64,000 bases of DNA from Pyrinomonadaceae bacterium (GCA_021228405.1 JAJQRF010000001.1:620001-684000); one strand, 5' to 3'; counted from the first letter of the stretch, positions 17,427 to 27,393 are shown. Notes: generated by a model not told the origin, from the sequence alone. Made by a program: numbers and translations.

Positions 17427-17800
17427 GGTTTTTTCGTCGGTTCGATCGGAGTAACACAAGTGGAAGTATCGCAAGCATAATAAGTGCCGTTGTCTTCATC
17501 AATATAAGCACAAGCCGTGACAGTATAATACTGGTCATACTGAAACGGCGCATTGTCGGTTAAGGAAACATATCCGGTTCCAAAAGTAGATTTATAACTT
17601 GAATAATCAGGTCCCGTAACCCATAAATCCATTTCTATATAGCCAAAACCGGAAAAGGCACTTCCATTGGCAGTTGCCGTTACTGCCCCGCCATTACAAC
17701 CGATGTATGTATTCACGCCCCAAGCATAGACCGAATTACATAGAAAAAGAAATACTACTAAACAAGCCGCGAAATTTGTTATTTTTTTTGTTTTTTTCAT
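17423..17800 (-). CDS. Small secreted protein of unknown function
   Basis: A 125-residue protein not recognised by me. It has a clear signal peptide (MKKTKKITNFAACLVVFLFLCNSVYA). The mature part is rich in Gly, Tyr, Thr and Ser with paired cysteines (IGCNGG, VTACAY, YYACDTSTC), suggesting a disulfide-stabilised small beta-protein. It lies alone between two Oar-like receptors on the same strand, with hairpins at both ends, so it may be its own transcription unit. A surface or glycan-binding accessory role is only a guess. The coding potential is supported by the signal peptide and its placement in an otherwise empty gap. Confidence 0.6.
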   Translation of the reverse strand: MKKTKKITNFAACLVVFLFLCNSVYAWGVNTYIGCNGGAVTATANGSAFSGFGYIEMDLWVTGPDYSSYKSTFGTGYVSLTDNAPFQYDQYYTVTACAYIDEDNGTYYACDTSTCVTPIEPTKKP

Positions 17801-17854
17801 TCCTTCATCTTCCTTATATTGATTTAGATTTTAACTTCTACGAACAATTAGTAA

Positions 17855-17889
17855 GGATGAAATCCAAATTAATACTTCGGATTTCATCC
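17855..17889. terminator. Perfect 11-bp hairpin after the second receptor
   Basis: GGATGAAATCC (17855-17865) and GGATTTCATCC (17879-17889) form a perfect stem with a 13-base loop. It begins eight bases beyond the receptor stop (17897, minus strand), which fits an intrinsic terminator. The following T content is modest. Confidence 0.6.
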
Positions 17890-17896
17890 ACATCGA

Positions 17897-20800
17897 TTAA
17901 AACAAGAACTTAATTCCAAACTGGATTCGCCGCGCGTAATTGTCCTGATTGGAGGCGGAGATTTGTCCAAACGTAGTTTGCGCCTGATTGACAACGGGGA
18001 CAACGAAATAAGGTTCGTTAAAGGCATTGATCAAATCAAGTTTGAACTGAATTCGCATTTTTTCGTTTATTCTGGTGTTTTTAAGGAACGACAAATCAAC
18101 GTTATTGATGTTATCTCTGCGAACATCGGCAAATCTATACGGCAAAGTTCTCAGATGGCTGACCGGTGCGGCAGTTGAAAAAGCACTCGTGTTGAACCAA
18201 AGAGCAGTCGTTCTTTGATTTGAAGGAAGCGCAATATCGCCGCCGACATAAAAAATATCGCCTGTCGTGTTGCCGTTTCCCGTGTTGAATGAACCGAATG
18301 CGATCGGGAAACCGACTTGGAAGGCGTATACGCCCTGCACCTGCCAACCGCCGACGAACCTGTCAAGAACCGCATTGTCAGACAAGAATGCTTTTCCTTT
18401 TCCAAAAGGCAATTCATAAATTCCGCTGACCGAAAATCTGTGCGGCGTGTCCTGATCGGAAATCATTCTGGTCGGCAGATCGTCGCCGGCATTAAGATAT
18501 TCCGTCGCTTGCAGCCATTTCGACCAGGTGTATGAAGCACCGAACGTGTATCCATCTGAAAAACGTTTGTTCAACGAGAATTGTCCCGAATGATACCAGG
18601 ATTTACCGTCATTCACGGTCGTGCTTATATCACCGAACTGCGGAAACGGACGAAGCAGTTGCGAACGTGTGATGTTTGCATTGGTTCCGAATGACGTTCC
18701 GGCAAATTCAGGCAGATTTCTAAATGGATTAGCAACCTGTGCGGTCAAAAACGTATTGTTTGCGATCTGCGCCGCACTACGGGAATTATCCGTGTTCAGA
18801 TAGCTGTTCGGCAAAGCATTGATATTGCGCGTGATTTCGATGTTGTAACCGTAATTGCCGACATAAACCGCTTCGGCGACAAATCCCCACGGCAATTCGC
18901 GCTGAATGCCGACCTGATAACGGGCTTGTCTTGAAACTCCCGGATTTTGGTTAAAGAAGGAGATCGCACTGCCGAGTCCGGCTTGTTTTCCCTGCACGTT
19001 GCCGACAGGTTCCTGAATGGCAACGGACGGGAAATTATCGATCGTAAACGGAATCGGCGAACCGTTCGCAAGTGCCGACAAGCCGAAGGTCGTCGTTCGT
19101 GTATAACCCGGCTGAATCACGTCGCCGCGTCTTTCACCGAGAAATCCTGCAAACAGTCCGAAGCCGCCGCGAATAACGGTTTTTTCGTCCACTTGATAAG
19201 CGGCTCCGAAACGCGGAAGGAACACATTTTTCGGTGTGCTGTATAAACCGCTTCCGCCGTCTTTTCCGGCAAACAACAAGCCTCCTTTGGTAGTAAGATT
19301 CGCACCGTCAACACCTGTCACCGGAGTTGCGATCAAACGATCCCTGACGGTTTGCTGGAACGGCTGGGTGTAATCGAAATCGAATCCCGAAACGCTCTTG
19401 TCGTTTCTTTCGACCAAAGCCGTTTCAAATTCATAACGCAAGCCGAGATTTAACGTCAGTTTTTGATTGATCTTCCAGTCATCCTGCGCAAAAAATCCGT
19501 AAGTTTTTGAAAATTCCGAATAATCCGCACGGCGCACGATCGACATCGAGGTCGGTAATCCTAACAGAAATGCGGCATAACCTTGCAGACCGTTTATATC
19601 CTGATTGGTCGCACCGTTGCTTGCCTGTCTGGTATAGGTATTGTCGAAAACAAACTGCCCGGTTTGGTCATTGCTTTTGAAAATGCTGTCTTCGCGGTAG
19701 ATTCTCAATTCGCCGCCGAACTTCATCGAATGTCTGCCGATAATTTTATTCAGCGTCGTGGCAAATGAATGAGTATCGACAGGTCTGAATTCGTTACTCA
19801 TCCCGTTTCCTAACGGACCGCCCGTAAAATCGAAACGCGGAAAACGTCTGACATCTTCAGGAATCAGGTTGTTGTAATTCGATGAAAATCCGAGTTGTGT
19901 CAGGTCAAATCCCTGTGCGTCGGGTTCCTGATCCTGCGCACGAATGAAACGATTATAACCGTAACGGACGTTTAGGAAGGTTGTCGAATTAAACGTATGC
20001 ACATCGTCAATCACGCCTTGACGTGCTTTGAAGATAAAATTTACACCGCTGTAAGGCGTTCCCGTATAATCGTTGTAAACGCTCGTGCGGTTGTAAACAC
20101 TGCCGCGCACGAACATACGGTTGTTATCCGCAACGTTTTGGTCGATACGGAAAGTATAGTTGTCATATGGCTTGGTGTTTTCGTTCAAAGTCGAATCGAA
20201 AATATTGCCGATCAAACCGCTGCTTTTCGGCTTTGCCCAATATTGCAAAACTTTGCTCGCGATCGGATTAATGCGATTTGCCGGGATAATGCCGTTGGCG
20301 AAAGACTGCTGTGCCGTCCACACCGGACTTGAGGCGGTTCCCGTGTTGATACGTGTCGCCGGGTCCCAGATCGTTACGCCTAAACCCGAAAAATCACCTC
20401 TTGCCAATGCTTCCGTCGGAACCCAAACTGCCGAACCTGCATCGAAGCGCGGACGCGAATCGCGGATGCCTTCATAGCCGAAAAGGAAAAAGGTTTTATC
20501 CTTGCCGTTGTAGAGCCAGGGAATCCGAACCGGACCGCTGGCGTATCCGCCGAAACGGTCTGATTTTGTTTCGGGACGCGCTTGCCCGCGTGAATTTCCA
20601 AAGAAATCGTTAGCCGCCCAGCTTCCCGGTTGACCGAAATAATAAGCCGAGCCGTTCAGCGCATTTGTCCCGGATTTGATGCTGATGCTGGTCACGCCGC
20701 CTTCGGTATTTCCGAATTGCGCGTCGAAGGTTGCCGTCTGGACTTTGAATTCCTGCACGATGTCCGACGGAGGAACATACGAAGCGATAACTTCATTTGC

Positions 20801-21442
20801 ATTTGCAGTCGCGGTGCTCGGCGCGCCGTCAATCGTCAGGTCACTGCGGTTTCCGCGCGTTCCGTCGATTGCATATCCGACGATATGAGTCGGCTCGAAC
20901 GGGCGGTCGAGTCTTTGCGAACCGGTATGAGCAACGCCGGGAGCAAGACCGATCAATTTATACGGATCGCCGTGAACGAGCGGAAGGTCTTCGAGGCGGC
21001 GACCGTCGATCACTTGTCCGAGCGAAGCGTTTTCCGTGTTCATTGAACCGAGATCGGTCGTCACGGTCACGGTTTCCTGCGTTCCGCCGACTTCGAGCGG
21101 AATATTTACCTGAATCGCACTGCCGATCTCAACGATCACGTTTTCACGAACGAATTTTTTGAAACCTGCGCTTTCGACCGTGACGCGATAAGTTCCCGGA
21201 AGCAAATAGTTTGCCTGAAAGAAACCGTCGTCGTTACTTGTCAGACTAACGTTTATTCCGCGCGACGGATCCGAAACCGTAATATTTGCCCCTGCAATAG
21301 TTGCACCGTTAGGATCGGATACAACGCCTTTAATGACACCTCTTGTTTCCTGTCCGAAAACAGAGAGTCCACTCACCAAAAAGGTAAATGCTAAAGCAAC
21401 AAATAAAAATAGCTGCTCAATTTTTTTCGACTTCAAATACAT
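17897..21442 (-). CDS. Oar-like TonB-dependent outer-membrane receptor
   Basis: Second receptor of the same architecture, 1181 residues. It has a signal peptide ending SVFGQ, a carboxypeptidase-regulatory-like domain (RGVIKGVVSDPNGATIAGANITV, about 33-115), a plug segment (ASLGQVIDGRRLEDLPLVHGDPY), and a long beta-barrel ending QFGIKFLF. It differs strongly in sequence from the receptor at 13110, so the two probably take different oligosaccharides. A good ribosome binding site (GGAG) lies just upstream of the ATG. It is divergent from the LacI gene, and its promoter region holds two palindromic operator candidates, suggesting substrate-controlled expression. Confidence 0.92.
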   Translation of the reverse strand: MYLKSKKIEQLFLFVALAFTFLVSGLSVFGQETRGVIKGVVSDPNGATIAGANITVSDPSRGINVSLTSNDDGFFQANYLLPGTYRVTVESAGFKKFVRENVIVEIGSAIQVNIPLEVGGTQETVTVTTDLGSMNTENASLGQVIDGRRLEDLPLVHGDPYKLIGLAPGVAHTGSQRLDRPFEPTHIVGYAIDGTRGNRSDLTIDGAPSTATANANEVIASYVPPSDIVQEFKVQTATFDAQFGNTEGGVTSISIKSGTNALNGSAYYFGQPGSWAANDFFGNSRGQARPETKSDRFGGYASGPVRIPWLYNGKDKTFFLFGYEGIRDSRPRFDAGSAVWVPTEALARGDFSGLGVTIWDPATRINTGTASSPVWTAQQSFANGIIPANRINPIASKVLQYWAKPKSSGLIGNIFDSTLNENTKPYDNYTFRIDQNVADNNRMFVRGSVYNRTSVYNDYTGTPYSGVNFIFKARQGVIDDVHTFNSTTFLNVRYGYNRFIRAQDQEPDAQGFDLTQLGFSSNYNNLIPEDVRRFPRFDFTGGPLGNGMSNEFRPVDTHSFATTLNKIIGRHSMKFGGELRIYREDSIFKSNDQTGQFVFDNTYTRQASNGATNQDINGLQGYAAFLLGLPTSMSIVRRADYSEFSKTYGFFAQDDWKINQKLTLNLGLRYEFETALVERNDKSVSGFDFDYTQPFQQTVRDRLIATPVTGVDGANLTTKGGLLFAGKDGGSGLYSTPKNVFLPRFGAAYQVDEKTVIRGGFGLFAGFLGERRGDVIQPGYTRTTTFGLSALANGSPIPFTIDNFPSVAIQEPVGNVQGKQAGLGSAISFFNQNPGVSRQARYQVGIQRELPWGFVAEAVYVGNYGYNIEITRNINALPNSYLNTDNSRSAAQIANNTFLTAQVANPFRNLPEFAGTSFGTNANITRSQLLRPFPQFGDISTTVNDGKSWYHSGQFSLNKRFSDGYTFGASYTWSKWLQATEYLNAGDDLPTRMISDQDTPHRFSVSGIYELPFGKGKAFLSDNAVLDRFVGGWQVQGVYAFQVGFPIAFGSFNTGNGNTTGDIFYVGGDIALPSNQRTTALWFNTSAFSTAAPVSHLRTLPYRFADVRRDNINNVDLSFLKNTRINEKMRIQFKLDLINAFNEPYFVVPVVNQAQTTFGQISASNQDNYARRIQFGIKFLF

Positions 21443-21513
21443 TTCATTTCTCCTGAAACTCGTTTTTCTTTTATAGAATATTTGGATTTCTTACTTTTCT
21501 TTTTTATACCCGT

Positions 21514-21530
21514 AATTGGTTAAACCAATT
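21514..21530. promoter_or_regulatory. Perfect palindromic operator AATTGG-N5-CCAATT
   Basis: The 17-base sequence AATTGGTTAAACCAATT has fully complementary 6-base half-sites and lies about 70 bases upstream of the receptor start. The same half-sites with the same 5-base spacing recur at 44622-44638. Confidence 0.6.
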
Positions 21531-21701
21531 ATTTCGATAAGAAATTCTTAAAACTTGTTCTGTATTAATTTGCTAAAATTCCCGATTTCTCAAAGATTTG
21601 TCCGCTCATATAAATGCAAATGCCCAAAATCACCGGTAAACTGCCATTATTCTTATAACTTTCAATGACATATGGATTTCTTTTCAAGAATCCGAGTTTT
21701 G

Positions 21702-21720
21702 AGTAAAACGCTTAACCATT
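21702..21720. promoter_or_regulatory. LacI-type operator candidate (CG-centred)
   Basis: AGTAAAACGCTTAACCATT matches the shared pattern WWAAN-CG-YTTAAC seen at 23052, 44542 and 60989. The CG centre is typical of operators read by the LacI-family hinge helix. Confidence 0.55.
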
Positions 21721-21955
21721 TTTTTCGCCACGGACGAATCAGCTTCCCTTTTTCATTAAATGTAGAATTGGTAAAACAAGTTGAATAGATTTTACAGAAA
21801 GGTAAAATATCACTTTTTCCAGTGCTTGTCCAGAAAAAAGTCGTTTTTTTTACAAAAGATTTTATTTTTTCGTAATTCTAAGTTAATTTCATAGATAAGT
21901 CGCTGATTTAACGAAGTCACGGCATCTTACTGTTCAGATAATTATTATTGCCGAT

Positions 21956-22972
21956 ATGAGAATTAAAGATGTTGCCCACGAAGCCGGAGTTTCAACCGCG
22001 ACGGTTTCACACGTAATCAATGAAACAAAATTCGTGAGCGAAGAAACGCGCCGGAAAGTTCTTCAAGCCATTGAAAAACTGAATTTTTATCCCAATGCTC
22101 ACGCTCGCACATTAGCTTCGGGACGCAGTAACATCATCGGTTTACTCGTTTCGGATATTTCCAATCCGTTCTTTCCCGAATTGGTTAAAAGCATCGAAGC
22201 CGCCGCTTTTGAGCGCGGTTACAACGTGATCTTATTCAACACGAATTACGACGCAAAACGAACGACCGATTACGTTCGCCGTCTGATCGAATTAAAAGTT
22301 GCCGGAGTTGCGCTGATGACGGCGGAACTCGATGCGGGCTTGATCGACGAATTACAAAGAAAGGAAGTCCGCGTGGTTTTTAATGATCTGGGCGTTGTCA
22401 GCGAACATATGAGCAATATCGTCCTCGATTATAAAAGCGGAATCGATGAAGCCGTTCGCCATCTCGTTTCGCTCGGGCACGAAAAAATCGCGCATATTTC
22501 GGGTTCGAGCCGCATTCGTTCGGGCACAATCCGCCGTGATGCCTTTATCGAGGCAATGCAAAAATATTTGCCCGATGCCGACCATTCCTTGATCTTTGAA
22601 GGTGATTTCAGGTTTGAAAGCGGACGGCTGGCGGCATCCGAACTGCTCGAATCGGAAAATCTTCCGACTGCAATCGTCGTTGCCAACGATATGATGGCAC
22701 TCGGCGCGATGGCTGAATTAAAAGCCGCCGGATTTGATATTCCGAAAGACATTTCGATCGTCGGGTTCGACGACATAGCCTTTGCCTCGCTTTCCGATCC
22801 GCCTTTGACGACGGTTTGTTCGCCGCGCGTCGAAATCGGCAGACGTGCCGTCGAAGCCTTGATGACGACTATCGAACGTCCCGACCAACAAGGTGTCGAG
22901 ATCAAAATCCCGACTTATTTAATTACCCGAAAATCGACCGCACCACCGCGAAAAAAAATCAATAATCAGTAA
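21956..22972 (+). CDS. LacI-family transcriptional regulator
   Basis: Sugar-responsive DNA-binding repressor of 338 residues. Residues 1-55 carry the helix-turn-helix MRIKDVAHEAGVSTATVSHV and the hinge helix (NAHARTLASGRS). The rest is a periplasmic-binding-protein-like effector domain (NIIGLLVSDISNPFFPELV, SIVGFDDIAFASLSDPPLTTV). It is divergent from an Oar-like receptor and upstream of a GH105 gene. It is the only regulator seen in the window, so it is the best candidate to bind the CG-centred palindromes at five unit boundaries. The inducer is unknown; a rhamnogalacturonan-derived sugar is likely by context. Confidence 0.93.
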   Translation: MRIKDVAHEAGVSTATVSHVINETKFVSEETRRKVLQAIEKLNFYPNAHARTLASGRSNIIGLLVSDISNPFFPELVKSIEAAAFERGYNVILFNTNYDAKRTTDYVRRLIELKVAGVALMTAELDAGLIDELQRKEVRVVFNDLGVVSEHMSNIVLDYKSGIDEAVRHLVSLGHEKIAHISGSSRIRSGTIRRDAFIEAMQKYLPDADHSLIFEGDFRFESGRLAASELLESENLPTAIVVANDMMALGAMAELKAAGFDIPKDISIVGFDDIAFASLSDPPLTTVCSPRVEIGRRAVEALMTTIERPDQQGVEIKIPTYLITRKSTAPPRKKINNQ

Positions 22973-23051
22973 AAGCATTTTTGCCGACCTAAATAAATCT
23001 TGCTTTCAAAGTTTGCTTTTCTCAAAAGTTATCATTAGAATCGTCTTGCTT

Positions 23052-23070
23052 CAGTTAAACGGTTAAATGG
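23052..23070. promoter_or_regulatory. LacI-type operator candidate upstream of GH105
   Basis: CAGTTAAACGGTTAAATGG, read on the other strand, gives TTAAC-CG-TTTAAC, which fits the shared pattern. It lies about 100 bases before the GH105 ATG and 80 bases after the regulator stop. Confidence 0.55.
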
Positions 23071-23168
23071 CGATGTTTGTTAGGTAATCGGAAAATCGAT
23101 TCGGTCATTGCCGGGCGAAAATGTCATCTGCCGCTTTATTTCAAAGTAATTAAATTTCGGAGATAAAA

Positions 23169-24266
23169 ATGTATAAATTCAATTATAAAAGTATTTACTG
23201 CTTGGCGTTGGTTGCCGTTTTTGCGTGCAATATTTTCGCTCAAAACAAGTATTTCAAGAATTGGGAAGCCGGAACTTCGCCGCAAGAGATCGGCAAACGT
23301 CTGGCGGAAAATTGGGAAAAGCGAACCTTTGAATATGAAAGCGGCAAGCGCAAATTTGTCATTTATCCTGAAATTTGCACCTGGTATGGCTCTTTGAAGG
23401 TCGCAAAATCGATCAAAGATAAGCCTCTGCAACAAAAATTGATCGCCAAATTCGACCGCTTTTTCACCGAAGAGGGAAAAACACACATTAATCCGGTCGC
23501 GCACGTGGATTATTCGATGGTCGGTTCCCTGCCGCTTGAGATTTATATTCAAAATAAGGATAAAAAATATCTCGAATTCGGACAGCCGATGGCGGACAAG
23601 CAATGGAGCGACCCGACTCCCGACGGCATTACGAAAGAAGCGCGTTACTGGATCGACGATATGTATATGATTACGATTCTGCAGGTTCAGGCATATCGCG
23701 CCACGAAGGATAAAAAATATCTCGACCGCGCCGCGCTTGCCTCGGCGAAATATCTCGAAAAATTGCAGAAGGAAAACGGTTTGTTTCATCACGCCGACGA
23801 TTCGTTCTTTTACTGGAGTCGCGGAAATGGTTGGTTTGCCGCGGGAATGGCTGAACTTTTGCAGGAATTGCCGAAAAATCACCCGAAACGCGCCGAGATT
23901 ATGAGCAGCTTTCAAAAAATGATGGCTTCGCTTTTGAAATATCAGGCGGAGAGCGGATTGTGGCGGCAATTGGTCGATGTTCCCGAATCATGGGAAGAAA
24001 CTTCAGGCACGGGAATGTTTGCTTTTGCGATGGTGACGGGCGTGAAAAAAGGTTGGTTAGACGAAAAAACATACGGTCCGGCGGCGCGTAAGGCGTGGCT
24101 CGCATTGGTTAAGAAATTGGACGACAAAGGCAACGTTTCCGACGTTTGCATCGGCACGAACAAGGGTTTTTCGGTTCAATATTACCTCGACCGTCAACGC
24201 CTTGTCGGTGATCTTCACGGACAAGCGGCTTTCGTCTGGACGGCGATGGCACTTTTGGAAAAATAG
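23169..24266 (+). CDS. GH105 unsaturated rhamnogalacturonyl hydrolase, secreted
   Basis: Removes the 4,5-unsaturated galacturonate from lyase-generated rhamnogalacturonan oligomers. The 365-residue protein has a signal peptide ending NIFAQ and an (alpha/alpha)6 barrel. Family marks are YWIDDMYM with the likely catalytic Asp about residue 163 (the equivalent of YteR Asp143), WSRGNGWFAAGMAELL and SWEETSGTGMFAFAM. It follows the regulator with its own operator candidate and is followed by a strong terminator, so it may be a single-gene unit. It is the natural partner of the PL11 lyase at 56659. A second GH105 lies at 27390. Confidence 0.9.
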   Translation: MYKFNYKSIYCLALVAVFACNIFAQNKYFKNWEAGTSPQEIGKRLAENWEKRTFEYESGKRKFVIYPEICTWYGSLKVAKSIKDKPLQQKLIAKFDRFFTEEGKTHINPVAHVDYSMVGSLPLEIYIQNKDKKYLEFGQPMADKQWSDPTPDGITKEARYWIDDMYMITILQVQAYRATKDKKYLDRAALASAKYLEKLQKENGLFHHADDSFFYWSRGNGWFAAGMAELLQELPKNHPKRAEIMSSFQKMMASLLKYQAESGLWRQLVDVPESWEETSGTGMFAFAMVTGVKKGWLDEKTYGPAARKAWLALVKKLDDKGNVSDVCIGTNKGFSVQYYLDRQRLVGDLHGQAAFVWTAMALLEK

Positions 24267-24283
24267 GTTTAGTTCAAACAGAG

Positions 24284-24320
24284 AAGAGGCGCGAAAGTCA
24301 ACTTCACGCCTCTTTTTTTT
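24284..24320 (+). terminator. Rho-independent terminator
   Basis: AAGAGGCGCGAAAG and its partner CTTCACGCCTCTT form a GC-rich stem with a short loop, followed by eight T residues ending at 24320. It lies 18 bases after the GH105 stop and points in the plus direction. Confidence 0.85.
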
Positions 24321-24334
24321 GCTTTAAATTTCCT

Positions 24335-27070
24335 TTATTTAATTGAAATCAATCGCATATTTCCCGTAATTCCTGACGGGTATGGCATTACTTTTTCCAT
24401 TTCCTGTGGCTGGAAACGTTCGCCGTAACGGAGATTGAGCAATCTGTAATTCGGCAAACTACGACCAGCCATATAGTTCATCGCAGTGTTTGCAACTTCG
24501 ATCTTCAACTTATTTTCGCCCGCCTTCAAAAAACCCGAAACATCCAGATTATAAGGCGGCGACCAGAGCGAACCGACGCGTTTGCCGTTAATATAAATGA
24601 CCGCCGCTTCTTTTACGGGCGCATCCAGATATGTCGCCATCCCGTTCTTCTGCGGCTCGAAATTAAGTGAAACGGCTTCGCCGAAATCGAGCTTCATCGA
24701 AGTTTTCGATTGCGACGGCGAAAGATTGAAAGTTTTTTCGTAAACTGCCGTTCCCGAAAAATATTTCGTATCTTCCGTGCTGATCCAATCGGTCAATTTA
24801 TTCATCGAAACAGGCGCATTTTTGCCGAATGTCACTTGCCAGTCTGAATTCAGATCAACTGTTTCGCCCGTTTCCTTTTTGCTTTCGACGATCTTTACAT
24901 TTTTGTTTGAAAAAATGACGACGTGCGATTGATACGGCTCGAAATTCAAGGCAATCGTCGTTACGTCCTTATTCCAATTTTTGATTCTCGCCGCCGTCGA
25001 TTTTCCGTCGACCGCGTTCCAGACTTCGGCGTTTTTCCCGAAACTTCGGAACGAGATTTCGACCGTTTTTTTAACGTTTGAGGTGTTCGCAACAAAGTAA
25101 ATATCGGCATCTTCGGTCTGGCGGTGGACGAAACCGAAATCTTTCCCGTCCGGCGAAATTTCCGCGTCAGGAACCAGAATTTTTTTCAAAGCCGTTCCCG
25201 CTTCTTCGTCGGTTCGGACAAATTTAACTTTCGGATTTTTACCGTCGAAAAGTCGTGCAACGATTGATTTTAACTCAGATTGTTCGGCTTCGGTCGCTTT
25301 CATTCCCGGAACGATCGACGGCAATTTTCGGGTTGCGAGAACGATTCCGCCCGCTTTCACGAATTCGTCCAATTTACGCAAAGATTCGAGCGGCATCCGT
25401 TCGATGCCGGGCAAAACGATTGCCTTATATTTGCTTGCGCCTAAAATTAAATTGTCCTTTTCGACTTTGCCGACCGAATTGAGCATCCCGTCATCGAAAA
25501 AGTCTAAATTGTAGCCGCTTTCAAAAAGCGAAGGCATAATTTTTTCTCCGACCAATTCCTTTTCGACATCGATCAGATGAACTTTTGCCGCCGAAAAATG
25601 CGCGTAAGCGTCGGCGTTCGGAAGATAAAGCGCGACATCGTTTTTCTGCTTGCCCTGCCGCATCAGCCACGACATTCTTTGCAGGTATTTCGCCAGATCG
25701 GGCATCACGATATACCACGGATTCCTTTCCGAATATTCGCCCGCCGCGTAAAAACGCCAACCCGGATATTCGATCTGCGGCGGCGTGTAAGCCCAGCCGT
25801 GACCGATCAGTTGATTAATTCCCTGCAAAAAATGAATGTCGGCTTCGGCTTTCAGATCGAGCGGCGCGGCGCGAAACGCAGGCGAATGAAGCCACGTCCA
25901 CGTTTCCGACGAAGTTACGTTTCGCCCGTAAACGTGATTTGCCGACGAAGCCCAACGCGCCGCACGGACAACCTTCCATTGTGCGCCTTCGCCGTCGGAA
26001 ATATCCGCCCATTTATTTGAAGAAATCGCGGCGGGCGGAATTCCGTAGCCTTGAATGCGGAATTTCGTTTTGTTTTTCTTGCCCCAATCCTGCATCGGAA
26101 TCATAAAATTCTCATTGAACAATTCCGTCAAAGTTCTGCCCCAATCGTAACGAATCTCGGCAGTTTGCTTACCCATATCCATTGCAAGCGCAGGCAGATA
26201 AGGTTTCAGATCGTAACCGCGCCGTTTTTGAAATTCTTCGAGAAAACCGTTCGTCCAATCCTGCTGATAAACTTCTAAACTGTCGCAGAAAAATGAATAC
26301 GGAACATTATTTTTCTCAAATGCACTATAAAGGCGATCGCCCGTATTTTTCAGATAACTTTCGACCGAAGGTTTATCCAAATGGTTCAAAACATAGCCTT
26401 CCGAACCGACCGACGGACGCTTGACCTGCATTCCCGATTTCCCGCCGATGAAAAATAAAACTTCGTTTCCGTCGGCATTTTCGGGCAGAAAAACATTGTC
26501 GTCGCGGATGTCGGTCAATTCCTGCAAACTTCCTTCTTCGATTGTGTTTGCGTTCGTTTTCGCCAGAAAAACGCCGTGAAGGCGTTCGGCATATATCATT
26601 GCAGGCAAAGGAATTCGTTTCGTGTTTTTGTCGATTTTAACGCGCTCGAAACGAATCTGTCCCGCCGCTTCGCTTAGCGGAGTTTTCGCTCCGCCGAACG
26701 ACCAACCGCTTCCTAAGGTTAAATCCATCCGCATCCCGAGTTCTTTTGATTTATCAGCCGTAAACCGCAGCATTTCGAGAAATTCGTCCGACAAATACGG
26801 TAAGTTTTTGATTCCGGCTTTTTCGTCGTCGGGCAGAAGCGGATAGACGGGTTGCACTTCGACACCGCCGATTCCACCGTCTTTCATCACACGCAATTCG
26901 CGTTCGAGTTCGGCTTTCGTAACCGACGGACCGAACCACCACCAACGCATCATAATCCGCGCATCATCGGGCGGCATTTGAAATCCTTTCTGCAAATCGT
27001 CAATACTTGCCGCATTTGCGAGATTTGAAAAAACGAGAACCAGTAAAACTGCGATGATTTTTTTTGTCAT
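24335..27070 (-). CDS. GH106 alpha-L-rhamnosidase, secreted
   Basis: Releases terminal alpha-L-rhamnose from oligomers. The 911-residue protein has a signal peptide ending SNLANA. The GH106 opening block RWWWFGPSVTKAELERELRV is followed by GGIGGVEVQPVYPL and the barrel segment MRMDLTLGSGWSFGG. The C-terminal part (FNLSPSQSKTSMKLDFGEAV, VYINGKRVGSLWSPPYNLDVSG) is a galactose-binding-like beta-sandwich, usual in this family. It is the last gene of the rhamnose cluster, preceded by rhaM with AAGGGAA as ribosome binding site, so hydrolysis and catabolism are co-expressed. Confidence 0.9.
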   Translation of the reverse strand: MTKKIIAVLLVLVFSNLANAASIDDLQKGFQMPPDDARIMMRWWWFGPSVTKAELERELRVMKDGGIGGVEVQPVYPLLPDDEKAGIKNLPYLSDEFLEMLRFTADKSKELGMRMDLTLGSGWSFGGAKTPLSEAAGQIRFERVKIDKNTKRIPLPAMIYAERLHGVFLAKTNANTIEEGSLQELTDIRDDNVFLPENADGNEVLFFIGGKSGMQVKRPSVGSEGYVLNHLDKPSVESYLKNTGDRLYSAFEKNNVPYSFFCDSLEVYQQDWTNGFLEEFQKRRGYDLKPYLPALAMDMGKQTAEIRYDWGRTLTELFNENFMIPMQDWGKKNKTKFRIQGYGIPPAAISSNKWADISDGEGAQWKVVRAARWASSANHVYGRNVTSSETWTWLHSPAFRAAPLDLKAEADIHFLQGINQLIGHGWAYTPPQIEYPGWRFYAAGEYSERNPWYIVMPDLAKYLQRMSWLMRQGKQKNDVALYLPNADAYAHFSAAKVHLIDVEKELVGEKIMPSLFESGYNLDFFDDGMLNSVGKVEKDNLILGASKYKAIVLPGIERMPLESLRKLDEFVKAGGIVLATRKLPSIVPGMKATEAEQSELKSIVARLFDGKNPKVKFVRTDEEAGTALKKILVPDAEISPDGKDFGFVHRQTEDADIYFVANTSNVKKTVEISFRSFGKNAEVWNAVDGKSTAARIKNWNKDVTTIALNFEPYQSHVVIFSNKNVKIVESKKETGETVDLNSDWQVTFGKNAPVSMNKLTDWISTEDTKYFSGTAVYEKTFNLSPSQSKTSMKLDFGEAVSLNFEPQKNGMATYLDAPVKEAAVIYINGKRVGSLWSPPYNLDVSGFLKAGENKLKIEVANTAMNYMAGRSLPNYRLLNLRYGERFQPQEMEKVMPYPSGITGNMRLISIK

Positions 27071-27078
27071 AATTCCCT

Positions 27079-27393
27079 TTAATCGAGATGAAAAACTTCC
27101 TTTAGTTCAATCGAGATCGGGCTGTTATCCGCATTTGTCGGCATCACGTCTTTCATAAAAGCCCACCAACGCTTGCATTCGTCGGTGTCGGCGATTTTTG
27201 CCCACAATTCTTCCGACGAAATTTCAACGTAGCCGAAAAGTTGATTCGTCTCCGCTTCGAGAAAGATCGAATAATTTGAAACGCCGTGAGATTTCAAAAC
27301 CGTTTCCAATTCCGTCCAGATCGGACGATGCCGACGTTCGTATTCTTCGTGCGCGTCAGCGTTTACTTTCATCAAAAATGCTTTACGAATCAT
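27079..27393 (-). CDS. rhaM: L-rhamnose mutarotase
   Basis: Interconverts alpha and beta anomers of L-rhamnose, supplying the form used by the isomerase. The 104 residues match E. coli RhaM closely in length and motif order: Tyr18 and His22 in [12 protein letters not shown], Tyr41 in SNYSIF, and the tandem Trp76-Trp77 in [13 protein letters not shown], ending ELKEVFHLD. There is no signal peptide, so it acts in the cytoplasm. Its ATG overlaps the GH105 stop as ATGA (27390-27393), implying translational coupling. It is followed nine bases later by GH106. Confidence 0.95.
   Translation of the reverse strand: MIRKAFLMKVNADAHEEYERRHRPIWTELETVLKSHGVSNYSIFLEAETNQLFGYVEISSEELWAKIADTDECKRWWAFMKDVMPTNADNSPISIELKEVFHLD

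Larger units (their letters stand above)
21443..21955. promoter_or_regulatory. Divergent regulatory region between receptor and lacI-type gene
   Basis: A 513-base AT-rich region without a gene. It holds the perfect palindrome at 21514-21530 and an operator-like site at 21702-21720. Promoters for both directions must lie here, but I cannot place the -35/-10 elements with confidence. Confidence 0.7.
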
